Assembly (NCBI RefSeq): GCF_963678635.1
Contig: NC_087071.1
Location: forward strand, 30,184,141-30,248,140
Source of the DNA: Symsagittifera roscoffensis
Lineage: Eukaryota > Xenacoelomorpha > Acoela > Convolutidae
Direction of reading: 5' to 3'
DNA: 64,000 nt
A program made the position numbers and the translations under genes. The notes beneath the pieces were generated by a model that was not told the DNA's origin, made no database searches, and was given only the letters and a program-made list of their open reading frames with translations. Below, piece after piece: positions 18,901 through 26,374 of this stretch; the stretch's first letter is position 1; each line of letters opens with the position of its first letter.

Positions 18901-19817
18901 TCTACTAGTTTTCGAAAATCTAAATCGGGTTCTCGAATTGAAGAAGGATGGGATGCTCTCTTTTTTATTGCTATTTTCCTTAATTGTGGTGTTAAGGTCA
19001 TCATTAAGATTTCTGTCATCTTTGTATTTTTATAGTCGTGTGTATTTAATGAATATGCTTTTCGAACTAGTGTTTCGATTCGTACTGCTATTTGCTTGAT
19101 GGTTTCGTTTGGTAATCTGCGAATTTCATTACATAAAACTCTTTGTTGTTGTTTGTTTCTTTCGGAGTCAAACATTTTTGAAAATTCCTGTGTAAACATT
19201 TTCCAGTTTGATTTTATTTCTAGAGGTAGTACTGAAAACCATTTTTGGGCTGCGCCATCTAAGGTTGTTTGTATTAACGCTGTGCGTCGATGTATCCAAT
19301 TTTGATGTAGTGGCGTATTAATTGGTTCAGGTCCAATATTTAAAATCAGGTTTGCTGTTACTGCATTTAAATAATCTTCTACAGAGTATTCAGGGTCTGT
19401 TCCTGTGAAAACCATTAAAGGTTTGTTTGATGTTATTGATGATCCACCCATAAGGTATGGATTCATTGTCATTTGTAATGATTCTGCTGCATTTGGCATT
19501 TGAGAAAAATTTGAAAGTTGGTTTCTTGTTATTTCATGTTGTTGGAGATAATATGGGAGTGGTATTTCATTTTGCATTTGTGATGCTTGATACGAGTGTG
19601 TAGTCATTGGATTTTGTTGTTGAATTGGTTGAAAAGATTGTGTATTAATTAGATTTTGTTGTTGAATTGGTTGTTGATGTTGTGCATCTATTGGTTGTGG
19701 AGAAAAATTTCTATGATTTGTACGTGTTTTCTGTATTCCTTGTCTACGATATTCTTGAGTATTTGGTGCAAATATATCTGGTTGTAAGAAATCATCATCT
19801 GAGGATAAATAATCCAT
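12996..19817 (-). CDS. gag-pol: Gag-Pol polyprotein of the giant Ty3/gypsy-type element
   Basis: One uninterrupted ORF; the first AUG is at 19817 (2273 aa), while the frame is open upstream past a GTG at 19871. In order from that AUG: Gln/Asn-rich leader; capsid-like region about 132-327; CCHC knuckle C375-x2-C378-x4-H383-x4-C388; Asn/Arg/Ser/Tyr-rich low-complexity tract about 422-607; protease DSGA at 762-765; RT with D1207 and YLDD 1270-1273; RNase H D1419, E1462, D1489 and D1534; integrase zinc motif H1782/H1789, C1819, C1822; catalytic D1854, D1914, E1950 (35 residues between the last two); GPY/F module near 2127; basic tail. All catalytic residues are present. Gag and Pol are fused without a frameshift, which is unusual but known in some Metaviridae. 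Confidence 0.93.
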   Translation of the reverse strand: MDYLSSDDDFLQPDIFAPNTQEYRRQGIQKTRTNHRNFSPQPIDAQHQQPIQQQNLINTQSFQPIQQQNPMTTHSYQASQMQNEIPLPYYLQQHEITRNQLSNFSQMPNAAESLQMTMNPYLMGGSSITSNKPLMVFTGTDPEYSVEDYLNAVTANLILNIGPEPINTPLHQNWIHRRTALIQTTLDGAAQKWFSVLPLEIKSNWKMFTQEFSKMFDSERNKQQQRVLCNEIRRLPNETIKQIAVRIETLVRKAYSLNTHDYKNTKMTEILMMTLTPQLRKIAIKKRASHPSSIREPDLDFRKLVDKLEQAEITMKLEETENLKLQYVNRIETTPTNINNIQESETDLVEKITEILNIYEKNPNFKGKPSFKKWCNYCRRYGHSISECRQKQQDNQNKPQKYKEPNKSFYQYMKKDQNLPNKTVYSNNSSGKPLPNNTNYTRNQSPYNSSYRGRSPERRNTNNSSQNHYNRPNSRNNYSRSNSNTQRFVSRSNSQSRNNYYPNNQSRNSSYNRNRNYSYNRNRSYSNNRNQNYPNNQSRNNSYNRSNYNRPNNNYQNRSRNNSQNRHSSYNNRYRNYSQSPHRNNNNYNNSNNRHRSSTPKHQRHINQVQSNPETTSDPPGIDDTVTDTLQLNQINCTSSDSESDTENTLSINMIKVENDYESVIYEQPFSSHIYENQSEFLQNYYTTPINSTPTTQETNEINTTNQTNKNTKTKCLNTNHIYQNIQKEQPKEKIWTIPFLLESPRNKEFQPPDLEIDFLIDSGAESNIINIPTWNEIKTLHPKLTPLETSSKLATAQGSTLINYGKIQLFLLPTRTMEQSKILNKPFKQIFHITDIKYNIIGIPFISKYIPTINILNSKILIKDKYTKTKETSLTFFQRLNKQPPFFSKFYPIFNQQRKHLKPLSGNIYNFSIKQVHQYDKEQNKQKFYMSEFEFKPIHKFFKITISSIKYLKNSNSDIISLHVYNNTPYQVTLPLGLLGYCETNATISPIHEKAYRVNNILQLLDICQSTILNEELSINNIISNENRNTDYFTKTPYFKPTFNISNYTEDQQKFLTMFNFQHSQITQDEFEKLAKQLIKYSSVYATSKFDVGKISSSLHLPLKPDAVFKKQRASKVPIHLHDKVNRLLDILEQYNIISPVNKEEQPKGNTFINPVIILAKGESLKIVLDARYLNSLIDESKCNWPIEPIQVILTKINGKYFTTADMNSAYNQMPLDEQSRRLTQFVIGNQQYEFNRLFYGISIGPAAFSAFMSKIFRPLILKKNAITYLDDVFMQSQTKDEMFNVLEKYHQILQNENLKAAPDKSHFFLTRVKFLGHNIERKTITPLKSRIDAIQKLQPPTNKKKIQEFLGMLNFLSKYVYKMQLYLRPFYNILRQQNNFEWNTEHQTRFEEIKKLLTEQISNTIPDSNQPFYAMCDASNFGIGAALLQSHNGTNKMNLISANSRLFTQAELRLSTLMRECTAIIYTLTEYEFLILGSKHPTVLFTDHKPIIFLFTQKSNPNHRVYRFQLILMKFPNLHIVWTAGKNLALPDTLSRNTPPELLTRKTTVEIPKNIKFYLAENETSPRLECKYAVKTDIEQSQINNLQHFPLYLDCQNNHYEVDLLGTSTFKPIPYSQWIKNNTQQKRTKQHPPKKDHFPLIEKEDLTDKINLSGPQTNDSKYTINQVFDLHDPLDTIPLSKFEIENIFLPPTETITISTLKQYQNLDPIIRQLKSWHKYKTKPVKADSTILGNKTLLRYFRKFNNTTINENTDLLEYNLNESTVPCLPLSMILIAFNISHTQNIKGHSGSEKTYSNFIQNFYFPNAPIWIKVLCNDCIVCQLNKPYPNQKQIAQKQDFKGQSLYFNHRISFDTKGPISPSSEGNSYIMVIVDAFTHYVALNPVPHCNAYYAYTTLYEHWIAKFGLPEILVTDNGTEFINNEIITLCHLYNIKHKPRTSHAPWTNGLVEGMNRSLQEYLRCIINGNDTKYTEWSADVKLFPLAYNSQITTTLGMSPYEMVFNQKPRKPIMFTANSHKNAQGYCQPNKDSICYNLPLHTHDEDHFHHPQILKLASGTHTEWILNRDKKHNEIYQKITKKLLQRQNINEQINSRFTPASELKIGTFVLIPNFNTQKGISKKLQPLRKGPYQIIAKPTDVTYKITDSNKKEIVQHRNNLLPYYPKEYALRELTQLYSFTGLKIIQNEPHLKNTEQNDNPTENQNTKPIATKNNTQNHKESPKQRKNRKMTEQIIPQEQIDKSENRKTTRLRNQPRKNYKIFIPQSKILKKVEFQK

Positions 19818-19836
19818 TTGATAAGATGTCTGTTTT

Positions 19837-21216
19837 TTATTTTTTTTGTTGAAAAAATGGGTAATTTTCACTGTGATCCTGTGGAGGATTTGTTTGGAAA
19901 TTTATTGAATTAGGTTGGGTCATTGGGTTATCCCAATTTCGAGATCTTGTATATTGGTTAAAATTTCTTTGTGGTTGGTTATATGTTTTTGATGGGTGTG
20001 TATAATTATAATTATGGTCTGCAAAGTTGTTTCTAGTGAATGTTTTGCGTGTTTTTGATGGTATTGTCATGGGTCTGTATGTTTGGTAATCCATATGTGA
20101 ATATTCAGGAGCAACCGAAGGTTTAACGGTTGATTGTAAGGTTACCTGTGTTTGTGAAGGATTTGTATTTCTTGGTGTTGTTAAATTTGGGCGTATTGGT
20201 GAAATACTTTGTTGTGTAGTTGTTGTGTGTACAATTTCTTCATTTATGAAGTGTGATGGTGTCTGGATATCTTGTTGAGTAAGATTCCTAGTTCCATTGA
20301 GGTTTTCATTGTGTATAACTGTAGAGTTTAAACTATTATTTTGTGTATCGGGCAAAAATGAATTATAGTTTAATGGTGTTGCATCAATTGTTAATGGTAT
20401 TACTTTTACATAATCTCTTATGTAAGATATCGTACTTATTGCTTGACTTGAGATTGATTGTGGGAAGCTTATAAATGCGGGATGAGACCATTCGGGGTCC
20501 CAAACATAATCTGATTGTTCTGTGATAGCGGTATCATCATTCGAGTTTTGGGGTCTAAAATTTTTTCTTGCTTGTGCAATTAAATCAATATTGTGTGTGA
20601 AATAATCTATTATGAACCATGCCAAAATTTTTTGTAGATCGTGTTTTGTATGTTGTGAAACGTCGTCTTTCGTGAAATTTTCTTTAATGATGTTTAAATA
20701 ACTAGAGAGTAGTGTGATTTCATGTCGTACTTTCAAATGTTTAGATGTTTCTGTCGGTGAGACATTTGTTATTGGGATTTCGTTTTCTAATATCGAAATA
20801 TAACTATATATTATTGCGAAAACTTCATTGGTGAATATGGAGTTTGCTCTTTGTGAGTTATGATATTGGATGCTTTTTATATATTCTGAAAAAACTTTTG
20901 AAAATTCTAAATCAAGATCGTCTGTTTGAATTGTATATTTTCTATTATTATGGTTTGGTGAGGTGAATTCTATGGAGTAGATTCCATACTGTTGTGTTAT
21001 GTTGCATATATCTTTTAAGTAGTGATCTATGATTTGTCTTTTGATTTTTACATCTGGGAACTCTGTTTTACATGGACTGATTCCGGGTTCAAATAAATTT
21101 AATAGTAAATTTTTGCAAAATATATGCTGTCCTCTATCAGTGGTTGCATCTACTATAAAAGGAAAGATTTCATCATCATCTGGACTTTCTTCACCTGGGG
21201 TGTGCGTTGAGCTCAT
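19837..21216 (-). CDS. 459-aa ORF upstream of Gag-Pol, unknown (possible matrix-like or extra Gag protein)
   Basis: The AUG lies inside the end of the 155-aa ORF. Residues 1-25 are acidic, 25-235 look like a folded, mostly helical domain, and from about 290 on the protein is Asn/Gln/Thr/Pro-rich and ends in a disordered tail with scattered Arg/Tyr. Its place directly before the capsid-bearing ORF and its domain-plus-tail build suggest a structural (matrix-like) role, but I see no family motif. It ends CAA AAA AAA TAA, and the Gag-Pol frame overlaps it in +1 register. The first AUG of Gag-Pol lies only 20 nt after this stop, so termination-reinitiation is equally possible. Confidence 0.65.
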   Translation of the reverse strand: MSSTHTPGEESPDDDEIFPFIVDATTDRGQHIFCKNLLLNLFEPGISPCKTEFPDVKIKRQIIDHYLKDICNITQQYGIYSIEFTSPNHNNRKYTIQTDDLDLEFSKVFSEYIKSIQYHNSQRANSIFTNEVFAIIYSYISILENEIPITNVSPTETSKHLKVRHEITLLSSYLNIIKENFTKDDVSQHTKHDLQKILAWFIIDYFTHNIDLIAQARKNFRPQNSNDDTAITEQSDYVWDPEWSHPAFISFPQSISSQAISTISYIRDYVKVIPLTIDATPLNYNSFLPDTQNNSLNSTVIHNENLNGTRNLTQQDIQTPSHFINEEIVHTTTTQQSISPIRPNLTTPRNTNPSQTQVTLQSTVKPSVAPEYSHMDYQTYRPMTIPSKTRKTFTRNNFADHNYNYTHPSKTYNQPQRNFNQYTRSRNWDNPMTQPNSINFQTNPPQDHSENYPFFQQKK

Positions 21217-21658
21217 TTTTTCGTTCGATGACTGTTAATATGTAATTATTAATGTGTCGAATTGGTTGATTCCAATTGTATAAATGTACTGGTTTGTGTT
21301 TATACTGCTTTTTTATTCTTCTTTTTCCTCTTTTTGATGAATTTGAAGTTGTTTCTGAGTCAGAAAAATATAATTGATCGTGAAGTGGGCAATTTTTATC
21401 TATTGATTCTTTTAGTTTGTAAAGTTCGTCTAAACTGTTGGTTTCTGATTCTGAAAATGCGTTTCGATTTTTTGAAAATCTTTTTCGTGTTATTTGTCTT
21501 TGTTTCGTTATTATTTTTCTTTTTAGTGTTTGTCGTTTTGTTCGAATGTATCCAACTGTTTGTGTATGAGGTGTGATTACAAGGTCGTATTTTTTGTTAT
21601 CTATTTCACAATTGTGTAAAACGATTGTTTGTTTATTTCCTAGGTTTTTAAATGACAT
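21191..21658 (-). CDS. 155-aa basic ORF, unknown (first main ORF of the giant element)
   Basis: It starts at an AUG and encodes a strongly basic protein with a Lys/Arg-rich centre around residues 40-62 (RTKRQTLKRKIITKQRQITR), then an acidic/serine patch (SESETNS) and a second basic patch (SSKRGKRRIKKQYKHK near 107-122). There is no signal peptide or membrane segment. Basic clusters suggest nucleic-acid binding or nuclear localisation. Its stop (TGA, 21193-21191) overlaps the next ORF by 26 nt in the +1 frame, so the two could be made by a shift, by reinitiation or by leaky scanning. I recognise no family. Its packing against the next ORF and the intact state of its neighbours favour real coding. 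Confidence 0.6.
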   Translation of the reverse strand: MSFKNLGNKQTIVLHNCEIDNKKYDLVITPHTQTVGYIRTKRQTLKRKIITKQRQITRKRFSKNRNAFSESETNSLDELYKLKESIDKNCPLHDQLYFSDSETTSNSSKRGKRRIKKQYKHKPVHLYNWNQPIRHINNYILTVIERKNELNAHPR

Positions 21659-21839
21659 AAGGTTTAGGATGACGGATGCAAAAGGTTGTTAAATGGTTTC
21701 TATTTTCTTAAACTGTTAGTTCTTACGATTTTTTGGTTAGCTTAACCTGGGTCTGTTTGTTCAGGGTTGGAGAGAAAAGTATATCGATTCCGAAGAATGA
21801 TTTTTTACTTTCTCGTGGCTAGTATAAGCTAAGGTGTTA

Positions 21840-21855
21840 ACTTACTTAATCTTAC
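21840..21855 (-). promoter_or_regulatory. Candidate splice donors in the leader
   Basis: In element orientation GTAAGA (21855-21850) and GTAAGT (21845-21840) occur 10 bp apart, roughly 180-190 nt before the first sizeable ORF. The position is where retroviruses keep their major splice donor. The exon side (AA before GT) is weaker than the consensus AG. Confidence 0.3.
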
Positions 21856-22175
21856 TTAGGGGTAGTGATTGTGTTCAAGGGTTGGAGAATAGTAAATCGA
21901 TCCACAAGGTTCAGGTATAATTAGAACGCGAGTAGTTCGTTAGATACTATTTTAAACTTACTAAGTCTAAGATTTATCCTGGGTCTGGTAAGAGGGGGGG
22001 TCAAGTGAAGGATGAATAACCGAAGTTCTTCACTGTTTATCCTAATTTGAATGATTAGTTTTGTTTAAAAATTTCTATTAGTCTTAGGTCTTTAGAAAGG
22101 GTTGGGTAGTGAATCGACGTTTGAGGTCGTTAGACACTAATTAAGTGGGTGGGGGAGAACAAAGTTGTTCTGTTT

Positions 22176-22260
22176 GATCCAAGGATAAGCCTTGGTGATC
22201 AAATTTGAAATTTAATTAAGTAGAAAATGATTTAAGATCCAAGGATAAGCCTTGATGATC
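22176..22260 (-). repeat. Tandem hairpin pair in the leader
   Basis: GATCCAAGG-ATAAG-CCTTGGTGATC (22176-22200) recurs with one change at 22236-22260. Each folds into a stem closed by CCAAGG/CCTTGG with a five-base ATAAG loop and a small bulge before the outer GATC pairs. Repeated leader hairpins are typical of dimerisation or packaging signals, which is a guess here. Confidence 0.55.
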
Positions 22261-22590
22261 TGGTTTTATAATTAAGTGAATTTAAGTTTTAATAAAATTT
22301 TCAATGTGTGTAAAGGAAAGCTTTGGTGTTTTGATGATATTAGTGGGTTTATGATTGCTGTTATGTTTTAGATGATGGAGCTGGAACAACAGGATGATTT
22401 ATGATTACTAACCATTTATTGTCATGCTACTAATTTTTATTTTTTATTTTTCAATAAATATTTTTCAAACATGTTTTGTATATTACTGCAGAATTTAGGA
22501 AAACGATCTTAGATCTTTTTATCAATCGTTATTGTATATTAATAATTTTGTTTAGCGCCTGAAATGATTTTGAAGATTAACTTCAAGGTT

Positions 22591-22824
22591 TTATGTTTGC
22601 AAATGAAAATCTAAATTCATTGCCAGTAGTATTCTAAATATAAAAGTTTGTTCTGGTTTTTGCCTAACTATCATATAGCTATATGGCAAGTTTCTACTTT
22701 GTCGTATGTCGTCTCTGGTTCGAGGTCTTCTTCCAATTCCGGGTAGTTCTGTTATGGTTCGGAATATTGGCTCTGATCTATTGAGTCGTAGAGACATTTC
22801 GATTAAATTATTGTCGTATAACAT
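22591..22824 (-). CDS. Small Arg-rich leader ORF (77 aa), unknown
   Basis: An AUG-initiated ORF lies about 90 nt downstream of the 5' LTR. Its middle is basic (GIGRRPRTRDDIRQSR), the rest has no motif I recognise. It would be the first AUG ORF on both unspliced and spliced transcripts, so it could be a small regulatory protein, an exon of a spliced gene or simply an upstream ORF that restrains downstream translation. Length alone does not prove coding, and no homologue comes to mind. Confidence 0.3.
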   Translation of the reverse strand: MLYDNNLIEMSLRLNRSEPIFRTITELPGIGRRPRTRDDIRQSRNLPYSYMIVRQKPEQTFIFRILLAMNLDFHLQT

Positions 22825-22891
22825 TTTTTAAATGTTTTTGTCTAATTTCTAATCTATTTTGGTTATTTCTAAGCTATTAAGGTCTTGTTCG

Positions 22892-22909
22892 AGACTTATG
22901 GTCGCACCA
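22892..22909 (-). other. Primer-binding site of the giant element
   Basis: Two bases after the 5' LTR end the minus strand reads TGGTGCGACCATAAGTCT. TGG is complementary to the CCA of a tRNA 3' end, and the plus strand continues upstream into GTTCGAGAC, similar to a T-loop. I could not match it confidently to a particular tRNA; spacing of the T-loop is one base off a standard tRNA. Confidence 0.7.
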
Positions 22910-22911
22910 GA

Positions 22912-23321
22912 TGAGTTATGACCGAGTTGGTTAACTCATAGAGTAATTTCGGATAGGGTACACCGTCTGCTCGTCACGCTATCTTATTTTCGGCCGGATA
23001 GATTCGTGCAACTTCTTAGTCTAATACCGATCCTAATCTTACTCTTATACTATCTAGTCTCAGGTTGTTTAACTAGTCTCTGCTAGGCTCAATAGATCTA
23101 GGGTATACTGGTTTATTGCGGCTGCTGAAGTGCTCGGGAGAGTCCAACTAATTTCTAAGTTAAATTCAAATCTCTCTGGTGCTGAAATTACAAGTAATTC
23201 CAGCACTTACAAATAAGTGGGTTGTTAGTTTGATGGATCATGATTGGTTAATATTAAATACTTTACAGTGGTAAAATATCTAATTTATCCAATCATAAAA
23301 TGTAGTTTAGATCAGGTTCCA
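22912..23321 (-). repeat. 5' LTR of the giant element
   Basis: This copy lies upstream of the minus-strand genes and therefore acts as the promoter LTR. In element orientation it begins TGGAACCTGATC and ends CATAACTCA. It contains a CCAAT-type word early, AT-rich TATA-like sequence, a near-perfect hairpin at 23206-23179 and an AATAAA at 23117-23112. I see no difference from the 3' copy across 410 bases. Confidence 0.95.
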
Positions 23322-23325
23322 ATTT
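23322..23325. repeat. Right target-site duplication (ATTT) of the giant element
   Basis: Matches 4406-4409 and directly follows the CA end of the LTR. Confidence 0.8.
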
Positions 23326-24109
23326 GCCCTTGGCCAATGTAATTTTTTTTCTGAATTTCGAAGGAAATGTTATCCAGAATGGACATTGAAAACAAGCATT
23401 TTAGAGAGTCAAATCTTGAGTTTGCGCTTAATTTTGTCCACAAGTATAGCAACTTATTTTTGCAGACACAATTTTGACACGGAGGCGAAGTTGCACTTCG
23501 CATATACAAGCAGAAAAATGACCAATAACGCTACTGGGAAAAACTGAATGAGTAAAACTTTGAGTCTGCAAAGCTTTTTAAGTGACGCACGCCAATTATG
23601 AATTCAAATAATTGCTGAGTGACACAATAGGGTTACGACGCACTATTAACACCAGTCAATGTGAAAAAATTACTAACTAACATGCCTCAATTTATAGAGC
23701 GGACGCATTTAAAACTAGTAGGCGAAAAAGTTCATTAAAAACATCCGACCCTGCCCAGGTTGAAAACCACCTATTTTGTTGAGGGTCTTCTTCCTTACCT
23801 CTACGCTACAGATCCATGATACCTTGAAGCTAAAGTGCTAATTGTAATGAAAAAATCTGTTTTATTATCCTAGCATCGGCTGTACTTAATAGCTTTCTTT
23901 TGATCAAAATGACCATTTTCAAAATGAATAATTTTAGTTGCAAAAATATTTGCGTACAACAAAAGTTGCGACTGGGTTTGGAAAGAAAGGGTTCATACAA
24001 TCAATAGGTTTTATTGTCACATGACGTTTCGCTCAGTGAACAATTTATAAAATTTGCTGATAAATTGTTGCATCATCTCAAGACTTGTCAATAAGGTAAA
24101 TATCAACAC
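23326..24109. other. Unassigned flank right of the giant element
   Basis: AT-rich, without an open frame above about 65 codons that looks coding. Near 24020-24050 the words ACATGACGTTTCGCTC resemble the ends of retroelement 3' tails, but nothing firm can be said. Confidence 0.4.
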
Positions 24110-24590
24110 TACGTCAGACTGGATCACACTTGGTCGAGGTGTTACTCAAGAAGAGTTCTATTTCTTATCATTTTCATCCTGTACATCAATGATCTTAACA
24201 AGCAGCTGACTATTTCATGCACATTTTTTTCCCTAATAATAAACATATTCCGTAATGGAAACTGCATTAAGATAACTTGAAAAACTTTGCAAAATTTCAT
24301 CAAAGTACTTTCAGAGACACTTACCCAAATTTACTACTAGAAAAAAAAACATTGCTATCATTTACAGAAAAGAAACCGAAAAAAATTTATTTGCCTCAAA
24401 AAAATTAATCGAAGAAAGACCGAAGTGAACTTGAAATATCTCGGGGTGAAATTAAAACAGTTTTTGACATTCCAAAACGGAGTGAAAATTGTTTTAAGAA
24501 TAAAGGCCTGCGGGATTAAAACACTACTCAATCAAAAAACCCTTCCTATCAAAACAAGACTTCTGCTCAAAACTACTACTCATATCCGGA
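24110..24590 (+). pseudogene. Decayed Jockey/CR1-like reverse transcriptase fragment
   Basis: With frameshifts, the plus strand reads ILYINDL near 24180-24200 (the LFLIYINDL block that follows the PQGS motif in CR1/Jockey-type enzymes) and, in the 98-codon frame starting at 24425, KYLGVKLKQFLTF followed by IKTLLNQKTLPIKTRLLLKT, the usual thumb region. The catalytic FADD block between them is not readable. At about 24590 the sequence switches abruptly to a copy of the other non-LTR family, so this is a chimeric junction. Family name is inferred from motif spacing only. Confidence 0.5.
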
Positions 24591-25560
24591 GCCAAAGGTG
24601 GCTTGGGTGCTCCTTCCTCACGACTACTAGCTTTACCCGCTTTCTTAGCCTCAGCAAAAGGAACGAACTTTTCGGTTTGGGGAATATCGGTGGAACTTAT
24701 AAGTATGCGCTAAAACGGTAGTATGCGCTAACTTGGGAAAATGAAATTGCTCCGGAAAACGTAACTAAAAAAAATGGACAGCTAATTTTCGACGGCGAAG
24801 CTGCAGACTTGATTTTATGACTCAAATCAACGGTCGTAAAATGATTCAACGCGTTCCAAGATAGGTTCGGCTAAGAATGGTTGAACTATTATCGTGCAAA
24901 AAACTAGAGTAGAAACTATCAAACCAAATGCTCAGAATCGCGATAGGACTTCGTTTAGGCTCTAAAACTTGCAAACAGCATTAACTCGTATGCGGGAAAG
25001 ACTTACCGGAGATGGTTGGCATGGCTTTTCTTGTCTCCAAAGTGAAGAGAGGTTCTCTGGGTATTCAAACCTGAATGCCCTTATAAAGCTGAGTTTATCT
25101 TCTACTCGCATTCCTTCTGTTTTAGAGCCACGACACCTCTACAGGACCGATCAGCAGCAACCATACGGTTTGAAGCTCGTTCCACGGGCTGTTGCTCAGC
25201 AACTCTTGTGGGTTGTAACGGTAGTAGACTCCCTAGGATTAATTAGGCGTCTTGGGACTAGTTCGGTGTCGGTTTGTAACCTTGGAACGGTTGCCGCAGA
25301 GGCGGATGAGCGATAAAATGATAGGTATAAAGACTTAGTAGATGATGGATATCTTTTTCAACCGCTAGCTTTTGAGATTCTGGGCAATGCCGGCCCCAGC
25401 ACGGAATTTTTTTGGACAAACTTTATAAGAACCTATGCATCTGGACTGAGAAAACCAAGGCAGGTAGCTCTTAAAACAAAAAATTGCCCTGGCGATACAT
25501 ATTACGAACGCTGCTGGCGAGCTCGGCACAAAAATGAGAAGAAAAACCTTCGACGAATTT
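24591..25560 (+). pseudogene. Second, diverged copy of the C-terminal part of the 1128-3850 non-LTR element
   Basis: From AAAGGTGGCTTGGG onward the DNA aligns by eye with 2940-3840. The frame at 24969-25316 keeps NLNALIK, LEPRHLYRTDQ and the LWVVTVVDSL block, but the RPD of the first copy reads QPYG here and the frame is broken on both sides by stops and shifts. The end (GCTGGCGAGCTCGGCACAAA) is nearly identical in the two copies. It is a dead fragment, useful mainly for defining the family. Confidence 0.7.
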
Positions 25561-25800
25561 TTTTTTATTTGTAATACACAATTTATTTATATAATTTTTC
25601 ATATCGAGATGCTTGTTCTTATTGAAGAAACATAACCCTTATCGAGTTGAATTTTAATTGATCCACACTCATTATCTCCTTTTCAACATTATCACTTCCA
25701 TATCTAGAAAGTTCCATGGATTTTGACGGGAATATTTGACGAAGGGACTCCTGACTGTAACCTCGGTTACTATGATGCTTTTGACCATCTGGTCATCAAA
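25561..25800 (+). repeat. 3' UTR of the non-LTR family, second copy
   Basis: Aligns with 3870-4110; shared words include CATATCTAGAAAGTTCC and CTCCTGACTGTAACCTCGG. A third, inverted copy of part of it is at 26375-26480. Confidence 0.7.
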
Positions 25801-26374
25801 AAATAAAAAAACGAGAAAGAGAAGTCACCTACATTATCCTGCTTTCGTTTTGAATGGAATTTCAGCAATTTTGTCAAACTCATTAGAAAAACAATTAAGC
25901 TGTGCGATTAAAACTGTTTGTGATTATTCAAATTGAAACCTAAATCCTAAATTGAAACACAATGATTGTTTCTTGACTTGAAAGAATTTACCAACTGTAT
26001 TTTGTCAAAAAATTTATTAGGCATTGTATTGAAAACAGTTTTTTTTTAAAAAAACGAGTAACAATTCGGGACAGGTTACATGATGACAAAGCCATTTTTA
26101 GGAATATCCTAACTTACAGAAAAGCAAAAACAATTTTTTTGAATTAATATTTACAATTTGATAAAGGAGATCCAACAGTAACAACCTGTGGAAAAATCTC
26201 GAGAAAACACATTAAAATTTTTTATTAAAAATTTCGTTAAGTTCTTATACTATCAACTCAATGCTTAAAATTTTTATTTTCAAATTTCGTCCTATTCGAC
26301 AATTTTTATGATTATAAAATTTTTGCTTAAGCTTGTTTATTTGAAAAATTTCCAAATGGAAAAAAGTGTTGTTT
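25801..26374. other. Unassigned AT-rich stretch
   Basis: About 570 bp with no credible open frame or repeat that I can see. Confidence 0.4.

Larger units (their letters stand above)
21659..22891 (-). other. Long 5' leader of the giant element
   Basis: About 1.2 kb separate the primer-binding site from the first sizeable ORF. It holds a 77-codon ORF (22591-22824), two 25-bp hairpin repeats exactly 60 bp apart (22176-22200, 22236-22260), and a GGTTGG...ATCGA motif seen three times (near 21770, 21880 and 22098). Two splice-donor-like words lie at 21840-21845 and 21850-21855. A leader like this would be the place for packaging and splicing signals; that role is inferred. Confidence 0.5.
4410..23321 (-). 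mobile_element. Giant Ty3/gypsy-type LTR retroelement with envelope-like and accessory ORFs (18,912 bp)
   Basis: Two direct repeats of 410 bp that look base-for-base identical (4410-4819 and 22912-23321) start TG and end CA, and the whole is bracketed by the 4-bp direct repeat ATTT (4406-4409 and 23322-23325). All substantial ORFs run on the minus strand between them. The central ORF carries Gag, CCHC knuckle, protease, RT, RNase H and integrase in Metaviridae order, and downstream there is an envelope-like gene and several unassigned ORFs. At 18.9 kb it is far longer than usual env-bearing Ty3/gypsy elements (roughly 7-10 kb from general knowledge). Identical LTRs imply recent integration. 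It sits between decayed retroelement remains, so insertion into old repeats is likely. Confidence 0.95.

Noticed and set aside
13061-19852. Numerous plus-strand frames of 60-120 codons opposite Gag-Pol
   Set aside because: Antisense shadows of an AT-rich coding strand; they are short, hydrophobic through T-rich bias and show no motifs.
4410-23321. Host organism using a variant genetic code such as Euplotes, prompted by AAA-TAA shift-like sites
   Set aside because: The long ORFs are compatible with the standard code, no TGA-as-Cys usage is needed, and the repeat types look metazoan. Only the local motif similarity is kept as a finding.
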